A DNA stretch of 64,000 nt, taken from Rhea pennata (taxonomy: Eukaryota > Chordata > Aves > Rheiformes > Rheidae). The stretch spans positions 115,017,466 through 115,081,465 of the forward strand of contig NC_084664.1 of the NCBI RefSeq assembly GCF_028389875.1, given 5' to 3'. Both the position numbers and the translations under genes were made by a program. This document shows, piece by piece, positions 59,701 through 64,000 of the stretch. Numbering within the stretch: the stretch's first letter is position 1; each line of letters starts with the position of its first letter. The notes under the pieces are model-generated. The model was not told the origin of the DNA. It saw only the letters and a program-made list of their open reading frames with translations, and ran no database searches.

Positions 59701-61509
59701 ACCCTGAGAAAATGGAAACCACAGCACAAATGGCATCTGCTGAACAAGGTAATGCCATATCAGGTAAGAAAGTCTGGGTCTTTCTGACAACTTCCTGATA
59801 GAGCCCTATAGTTTTGTCAGTGTCAGTTTTTAAATGGAAAAGCACCTATGTCAGTGCAACAAAGGGTGGAGATGACTTGTAAGAAACATCTATACCCACA
59901 CCATCTACCTGGCCCCACTGCACATGTGTTAGATCTCTCTGCAATCTGTTCCAAGGGATGTGGCTGGTTCTGAGCAGGACTCATGCACTCCCATGGGTTG
60001 TGCAGATAAGAGTGATTGGAAGGTGCTCCTTGAACCCAAAGGATCTTAATCAAAACAAGCCACATGCTCTGAAGCAGGTATCAGAGATCTAAGATGTAAC
60101 ATATGTGTCCTGGGACAAGGATAGGTGACTGATGGGAGCCCTGGTTTTTCATCTCCTCCCCTTGAAATATTTCATATTCCAGCACTAACATAGGGGGTTT
60201 TGCATTTAAAAAAATGGTGGTGGTTGCCTGCCTGTGCTGTCTTGTTAGGGTTGGTGGGTTTCTGCAGCTGGGTTGAGTGGCTAAGTCTTGGTCATCAGCT
60301 AGTGGCAGACCTTTTCTGCAAACTGGCAGAGATCTGTGCTGATCTCTTATGGTGAGATCTGCACTAAACAAGCACTTACTTACCCTGAATTTCTTCTCTT
60401 TGGTGACATGTGTCTGGCTTATCCCTTGCCCAGCTGGAAAAACCCTCCAGGTAGAGCCTCCCCCATGAGTCTCCTTAGTACTGCAGAATCTTTCTGAGCC
60501 CATAGAAGTGTGAGTCCCAGCAAAGCATTTTATAGGAGAGAGCTGCATTAGGCAAATTTGTGAAATGACATTGGCTTTTTTTTTTTTTTAAAATATTATT
60601 TTGGAGGAGTTTGGAAAAAAAAAATCAGTTTCAGAAATGCCAATCAAATGGGGCAGTTCCAGAAGACTTGGCCAGAAATGCCCCTGAGCATTAAGGAGTT
60701 TCACTTTTCTAGGCTCCAGGTGTTCTTCAGCCAATCTGTGTGTACAGCTCCAGCTCTCTTCTCTAACATGTTTGCTCTAACAAGTATAGGTGTGTTTTAG
60801 ATATAAGGATTTGCAATATGACTGCAATGCACTGCTCCTGACACCAGCACTCTTACATTTTTTTATCTTTGTAGCCATGGCAGCAAGCGAAGCAGGACAG
60901 CCACCACCATATTCTAATGTGTGGACCCTCTATTGTCTAACTGACTTGAGCCAAGGTCAAAAATCACCACCATCCCTTCCTCCTGCTGGAACTGGCATTC
61001 CTTATCCCCAGGCAACCCTCTATCTCTCTGGGGGGAAGGATCAACAACAGTTCCTCCAACCAATACCACTACAAGGTCAACCACCACAACTATTCTCTCC
61101 GACATATGTGATGCCAGAAGAAAGCAAGAGGGGAAATGTTCCACCTTTCATTTTAGTGGGCTCTGCTGTTCAGAACACACAGGACTGGAAAGCTATTCCT
61201 GGCCAGGCTGTCCTTGCACAGCAAGACACTGGTGCTAGGAGATTTGCTACAATCCCAGTACCGGTTGCCAGGCCAGCTGATCAGCAAGTACCTATGCCAA
61301 ATCCCAATCCTACTGCTGCACAGGAGACTGCTAGGCCACCAACCCCAGTTTTGCTCTCAGTTGCCATCCCCCTGGATGATGTAATGTCTGCAAAGAAAGG
61401 CTCACCAGCTGGTGATAAGCAAACGGCCATGCATGCCTTTGCAGGAAGTTATGGTATTGCAGGACAGATTACAGTTACATCTGGCCCAATCCACAGAGCA
61501 GGTTCATGA
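56615..61509 (+). CDS. CABYR: CABYR, calcium-binding tyrosine phosphorylation-regulated protein (4 coding exons, spliced)
   Basis: Joins 56615-56762, 56850-56903, 58843-59763 and 60875-61509: 1,758 bases, 585 residues, all GT/AG with matching phases. The N-terminus is the RII-like dimerisation/docking (RIIa) domain, about residues 9-49 (VVPYGLKTLLEGVSRAV then FAALYFQEL). Later come the conserved AYVPADPAQLATQMLG (146-161), a proline-rich PXXP stretch (about 255-268) and YIEQFPQKILVLSLDQVA (about 307-324). The last exon holds PPPYSNVWTLYCLTD (384-398), PTYVM (450-454), PPFILVGS (464-471) and GSYGIAGQITVT near the C-terminus. These landmarks match mammalian CABYR in order. In mammals it is a testis-enriched fibrous-sheath protein of the sperm tail, phosphorylated on Tyr during capacitation. 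The long middle is acidic, Ser/Thr/Pro-rich and probably disordered. No premature stop is present. Confidence 0.93.
56850..56903 (+). CDS. CABYR: CABYR coding exon 2
   Basis: A 54-base exon after a very short 87-base intron. It encodes GNPNLDLTELVGEFQFIS, the end of the RIIa-adjacent region. Acceptor tgctttcag, donor GTG|gtaaga. Confidence 0.93.
56904..58842 (+). other. CABYR: CABYR intron 2
   Basis: A 1.9-kb intron with a TA-rich repeat at 58420-58472. Nothing else is recognised. Confidence 0.85.
58420..58472. repeat. TA-rich low-complexity tract
   Basis: About 53 bases made only of A and T, mostly TATATA and TTATATA units, able to form several small hairpins. Confidence 0.85.
58843..59763 (+). 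CDS. CABYR: CABYR coding exon 3 (large, disordered region)
   Basis: A 921-base exon encoding residues 68-374. It contains the AYVPADPAQLA motif, the proline-rich segment and YIEQFPQKILVLSLDQVA. Acceptor tttaccttacag. The favoured donor is TCAG|gtaaga at 59763. A second, in-frame donor CAAG|gtaatg lies 15 bases upstream at 59748. Read-through past the donor reaches a stop at 59796-59798 after about 11 residues. Confidence 0.92.
59764..60874 (+). other. CABYR: CABYR intron 3
   Basis: A 1.1-kb intron. Retention would truncate the protein soon after the exon. The minus-strand open frame of 155 codons here has no recognisable domain. Confidence 0.85.
60875..61509 (+). CDS. CABYR: CABYR coding exon 4 and stop
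   Basis: Begins CC after ttatctttgtag, completing an Ala codon, and encodes residues 375-585 with the conserved PPPYSNVWTLYCLTD, PQATLYLS, PPFILVGS and GSYGIAGQITVT. The stop is TGA at 61507-61509. Four bases further a strong donor (GAGAAG|gtaagt at 61513) joins the exon to an untranslated last exon. Confidence 0.93.
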
Positions 61510-61928
61510 GAAGGTAAGTTTGGGTCTTGCATATGGAGATACTACTGTTGGATTGTATGCAGTTCTGTGCTACCTGAATCTTAGCTTGACCCTGCTTCTG
61601 TCAAACGAGATTTAAGGCCAGTGGCTAGAGTATTTGTTATACTTGAAGAGCCCACTCCTCCTCCTGCTGGTTACACCTTGCACTTATTAGTACTACTTTG
61701 CTCTAGCTTCAGTCGAAGTAACAAAAAGTTTCAATCTCTCTTTTGCTAATGTATCTTTAACCTCCTTGCACAACAGTTTTTAAAAGTTCAGGCTGCAAGA
61801 GCAGTATAACAAACACTTGTGTGGCAAAATACTCTCCATTAAGAGCTCACTTACTTAAGTAACATGTTCCAAAATGTAATTATTAATGTATACTATCATC
61901 TACTGAATGCATGCTGTTTCTTAAACAG

Positions 61929-62005
61929 GTTGAGAAGAGAGGCTGTTTGGACTTCATCAGGAGTGGAATTTACATCTTAATAAATCAAATAACTTAAAGC
62001 ACGTG
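61929..62005 (+). other. CABYR: CABYR untranslated terminal exon
   Basis: Acceptor ttcttaaacag at 61928 pairs with the donor at 61513 across a 415-base intron. The exon is short and has a canonical AATAAA at 61979-61984, so the transcript probably ends near 62,000. The stop codon is only 4 bases before the last junction, which should not provoke nonsense-mediated decay. Confidence 0.65.
61979..61984 (+). promoter_or_regulatory. CABYR: CABYR poly(A) signal AATAAA
   Basis: Canonical hexamer about 50 bases into the terminal exon. Confidence 0.6.
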
Positions 62006-63044
62006 CTCAAAATTAAATGCCAGCAATCAGAACAGAATCTCATGCCTTCTGTGTCTTCCTAGCATACTGAAGGTTAACTTTCAGTTTCCTGGGAGTGCAG
62101 TATGACAAGACTATGCTACTATAGTGTGTACATAGCCCAACAAATGATTTTGAAATTCCATAGAAACTAATCTGGCCGTGAATGGCTGTGTAATCAGATG
62201 TAGCCTGTACTGCTGGGTTATTCTGTAGCCCAAGTTTCAGGAACAAGGAGGACAGCTGAGGCTGTGTTTCAAGGAACAGGTTAAAGTAATGCTCTTCATT
62301 TTGCTTTCGAGGTTTCCGAATTGTACTATGATCACTTACATATGCCAGGCCCTTGAGCTGTGAATAGGTCTGCAAAGAATCCCATGTTCTCATGAGAACA
62401 TAAGTCCCTCAAAATGAAAATAAAAACCGCTCATGTTGTGCAGAAGCCTCTCTCTTGGGGGAGGGAACCTAGCGGAGAGATTAAATGCTTTCTTTTCCCT
62501 AGCACTGAATGTTCAATGCTGTGTGACCTGTTGAAGCATTGACCCAACCCGGCTAGACTGTTTTAGCAGTCTGAAGTTTACACAGGAAAAAGTAAGTGCA
62601 CAAACATTACAGACCAAATATTAAACAAGACTTAAGGAGTGACAGCCAGAGGCTTGAGGGTAGGGGAGGAGGCAAATACCAGTGCATGTATTGGATTTCT
62701 GCCTTCCACCCTCTAAGAGCTGGGCCTTCCTATTGAGGAGACTGGTGAAGAAAATGCTTCCCTTATCTCTGCAACTAGGACTCAGGTAATTCTAGCACAG
62801 TACAGACAAAAAATACAAAGCAGCTCATTACCTTCTTAGTAGCTTCATGAATCCACCCTCAAGGCTCAAGCCACAGTGTCACTGAGCACTCAGAAAAAGC
62901 ACCATTCCCAGCATCACCTCCCCTATAAACAGTTCCTGTTCAGGGGAAGGAGTCCTTGAGACAGGCTAGAGCCGTACAACTTCATTGCAGCTGCTTTTGG
63001 ATCTGCTCAGAAAGGGCCAGCACCACCAAACAAACAGTTTACAC
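62006..63044. other. Short intergenic gap between convergent genes
   Basis: About 1 kb between the CABYR poly(A) region and the minus-strand poly(A) site. A minus-strand frame of 117 codons (62040-62393) has no recognised domain. Nothing else is seen. Confidence 0.5.
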
Positions 63045-64000
63045 TCAATGCGAGAAGTTTTGAAGCCTTTATTTAGTAGCAATTAAATTATTATTCAATT
63101 AACACTAACCTCCAGACAGCAGTTAAAATATTGTACAAAGAGCAGCTAGCCCTCTAGAAGCTCTGTACACAGTTCAATATAAACTTACACTCCAAGATTG
63201 AAAGCACCCCAATGAAAAGGGGTAAAGCAGCTGTGCACCGGAGGCCTCACTGAGGTGCCTTACTACCTTTGAAATGCACAAGACTTCCTCCCAAGGAGTC
63301 TGTACAGTGCATACACAGGTCCTATCCCCTCCCCACCCCCTGCCACTATGTCCCCCTGGGTCCTGGACTGATTCATTCTCGCCTTCTTGCAGCAGTGCGA
63401 GGCACCAGAACTACTAGTGCATTAAACAGATTCTTTAAAAATCTGTTACTAGTGTGCAGTTCAAATCAAACTTGTAGATATTTAAATGGCTCTTAATTCC
63501 TTAAAACCGTAAGGCTGGTAACAAAACAGGAGAGCAAAACTCAGAGCACACTGCACAAAACATTGAATAAATACCTCTGAGTAATGTTACCAGCTTAAAC
63601 AACTGCATGAATGGTCCAGAGATGGGACCACTTCTGGAATCTCTCTGACCACAGCTCAGGATTCCAGGTAGTTAGTTACTTAGTAAAAGAAAAGTCACTT
63701 TATGAAAAATTACATCTTTACAGGAGTGACGCGCCTTTTTGCTTTAAGCACAGAATATTCCAATTACTGTGTGTGCTTTCAAACATTCCCATATCACAAT
63801 AAATAAAACCAGTTTTACTTGTGCCAGTGTTATCTATGAAAGAAAGTATTCACAGAACAGCTGAAGGTGTTTTATTCCTCATACACCACAACCTAATATA
63901 GGTGTATTCAGCAAACAGGGCAGCACTAAACCATGGCGAGTTACTAATTTTGTCCACACAGGACCCACCATCAGCCAGAAATACTCTGCTCCCTAAGGGA
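63045..64000 (-). other. OSBPL1A: Putative 3'UTR of a minus-strand gene, probably OSBPL1A (partial)
   Basis: Read on the minus strand, AATAAA at 63073-63068 is followed about 30-45 bases later by the GT-rich GTTTGTTTGGTGGTG (63031-63017), a good poly(A) site. No coding exon of an oxysterol-binding protein is present in the window, so the assignment rests on conserved mammalian order, in which OSBPL1A lies tail-to-tail with CABYR. A possible distal-to-proximal alternative AATAAA on the minus strand is at 63876-63871. Confidence 0.45.
63068..63073 (-). promoter_or_regulatory. Minus-strand poly(A) signal AATAAA
   Basis: TTTATT on the plus strand reads AATAAA on the minus strand, with a well-formed GT-rich downstream element. 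Confidence 0.55.

Noticed and set aside
60081-60548. 155-codon minus-strand open frame in CABYR intron 3
   Set aside because: No domain, no splice context, inside an intron on the opposite strand, and of a length expected by chance.
62040-62393. 117-codon minus-strand open frame between CABYR and the right-hand gene
   Set aside because: No recognised family. It lies downstream of the minus-strand poly(A) site, so it is unlikely to belong to that gene.

Overview
The window is vertebrate nuclear DNA, almost certainly from a bird and possibly from a songbird-type (passerine) bird. Genes are split into short exons separated by long AT-rich introns with GT/AG junctions. The two promoters lie in CpG islands. 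The recognisable interspersed repeats are a CR1 LINE (19661-20130) and a tRNA-Ile-headed SINE with a CR1-like tail (32257-32395), resembling the SINE type described from zebra finch. No bacterial, phage, plasmid or CRISPR feature was seen.

Layout: (1) 1-15,480 is upstream intergenic DNA with no recognisable exon of a known gene. It holds one curious 159-codon ORF with a membrane segment (8509-8988) and a perfect 11-bp hairpin at 4381-4410. (2) 15,480-16,440 is a CpG-island promoter with NRF1-type palindromes. (3) 16,021-49,095 is TTC39C on the plus strand. All 14 coding exons can be placed by frame, splice sites and protein similarity, giving an intact 578-residue product; a 3'UTR follows to about 49.3 kb, or 51.6 kb with distal poly(A). 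(4) 51.6-55.9 kb is an intergenic gap. (5) 55,930-56,290 is a second, smaller CpG-island promoter with a TATA-like box, an inverted CCAAT box and a pair of inverted CRE half-sites. (6) 56,615-61,509 is CABYR on the plus strand: four coding exons, 585 residues, plus a 3' untranslated terminal exon ending near 62.0 kb. (7) About 63.05 kb to the window end looks like the 3'UTR of a gene on the minus strand. By the order TTC39C-CABYR-OSBPL1A known in mammals, this is probably OSBPL1A.

The genes do not form an operon or one pathway. TTC39C is a TPR-like protein of the TTC39/IML2 family. CABYR is a sperm-tail fibrous-sheath scaffold with an RII-like docking domain. Their adjacency is conserved synteny. 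I did not find convincing evidence of a new multi-gene system. The most useful leads are the unexplained 159-codon ORF, the CR1-tailed tRNA-Ile SINE, the CRE pair at the CABYR promoter, the alternative-splice configuration of CABYR, and 24-30-nt T-runs abutting two splice acceptors. All names rest on my recognition of protein families, not on a database search.
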